This document shows, in pieces, positions 4,964 through 5,353 of a stretch of 5,353 nucleotides of DNA. Below the pieces are notes generated by a model. That model saw only the letters and a program-made list of their open reading frames with translations. It searched no databases and was not told the origin of the DNA. Source of the DNA: Methylococcaceae bacterium (lineage in GTDB: Bacteria > Pseudomonadota > Gammaproteobacteria > Methylococcales > Methylococcaceae). A program made the translations under genes and the position numbers. Within the stretch, counting starts at the first letter, position 1, and every line of letters starts with the position of its first letter. The stretch is from the NCBI GenBank assembly GCA_012026715.1, contig VEPB01000306.1:1-5353 (forward strand), given 5' to 3'.

Positions 4964-5353
4964 TCAACGGCGCTTGCGGAAAAAATCCGTCAGCAACCGG
5001 GAGCAGGGTTCTTCCAGGATGCCGCCCCGCCATTCCACGCGGTGATTGAGGAAGTCCGCCTCGGCCAGGCGCAGCGCGCTGCACACCGCGCCGCGCCTGG
5101 GGTCGGCGGCGGCGAACACCAGCCGCCCGATGCGGGCGTGGACGATGGCGGTCATGCACATGGCGCAGGGCTCCAGCGTCACGTACAGGGTGCAGCCGGT
5201 CAGGCGGTAGTTGAGCCGTTCCAGGCCCGCTCGTCGCAGGGCCAGGATCTCGGCGTGGGCGGTGGGGTCGTGGAGCGCGATGGGACGGTTCCAGCCCTCG
5301 CCGATGCAGTGGCCGTCGTGGACGATGACCGCTCCCACCGGCACCTCGCCTTC
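4964..5353 (-). CDS. tadA: tRNA-specific adenosine deaminase TadA (5' end outside window)
   Basis: TadA converts adenosine 34 of tRNA-Arg(ACG) to inosine, allowing one tRNA to read three arginine codons. The visible 129 residues cover all but the N terminus. They show the cytidine/adenosine deaminase zinc site: HAEILAL, giving the His ligand and the proton-shuttling Glu, and EPCAMC, giving the two Cys ligands. The family landmarks GEVPVGAV, NYRLTGCTLYVTLEP, ARIGRLVF, NHRVEWRGGIL and the C-terminal DFFRKRR follow in the order seen in the E. coli enzyme. The frame stays open through the last base of the window, and the residues EGEV before PVGAV are family-like, so an internal GTG at 5342-5344 is not the start. 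The gene converges on soxY with 9 bases between stops and no visible terminator; nothing links it functionally to sulfur oxidation. Confidence 0.96.
   Translation of the reverse strand, partial: EGEVPVGAVIVHDGHCIGEGWNRPIALHDPTAHAEILALRRAGLERLNYRLTGCTLYVTLEPCAMCMTAIVHARIGRLVFAAADPRRGAVCSALRLAEADFLNHRVEWRGGILEEPCSRLLTDFFRKRR

Noticed and set aside
4976..4988. CGGA-AAAAA-TCCG inverted repeat near the soxY/tadA junction
   Set aside because: It encodes the conserved DFFRKRR end region of TadA, and the A-rich part is the loop rather than a tail, so it does not fit a terminator.

Overview
The window is a gene-dense, GC-rich stretch with strong G/C bias at third codon positions. It most likely comes from a gammaproteobacterium with sulfur-oxidising capacity. 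Two things point there: a yffB-type ArsC-like gene directly upstream of dapE, as in Escherichia coli and relatives, and homologues of both halves of the periplasmic thiosulfate-oxidation carrier, SoxY and SoxZ. The assignment rests on gene content and remembered family features; no search was run.

Left part (1-2875, all + strand): the last 28 codons of an unrecognised gene, a small exported cupin protein, a YffB/Spx-like thioredoxin-fold protein, DapE (lysine and meso-diaminopimelate synthesis) and a two-domain 3-mercaptopyruvate sulfurtransferase. Gaps are 7 to 45 bases and no convincing internal terminator is visible, so cupin-yffB-dapE-sulfurtransferase may be one transcript.

Middle (2888-4075, - strand): a diguanylate cyclase that joins an N-terminal DUF484/GAF-like sensory region to a complete GGDEF domain with an intact product-inhibition site. 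It converges on the sulfurtransferase gene with 12 bases between the two stop codons.

Right part (4134-5353): soxZ (- strand) and soxY (+ strand) stand head to head across a 68-base divergent region holding an 11-base palindrome. This is the most unusual feature here, because soxY and soxZ encode the two subunits of one heterodimer and are normally adjacent and co-directional. SoxY has a Tat-type signal and the sulfur-carrying cysteine at its C terminus, but the tail is one residue shorter than the classical GGCGG. A tadA gene (tRNA adenosine deaminase, - strand) runs off the right edge and converges on soxY with 9 bases between stops.

No RNA genes, insertion sequences, CRISPR arrays or phage genes were seen. 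No stretch over 300 bases lacks a gene. Apart from the sox arrangement and the fused cyclase, this looks like ordinary core chromosome.
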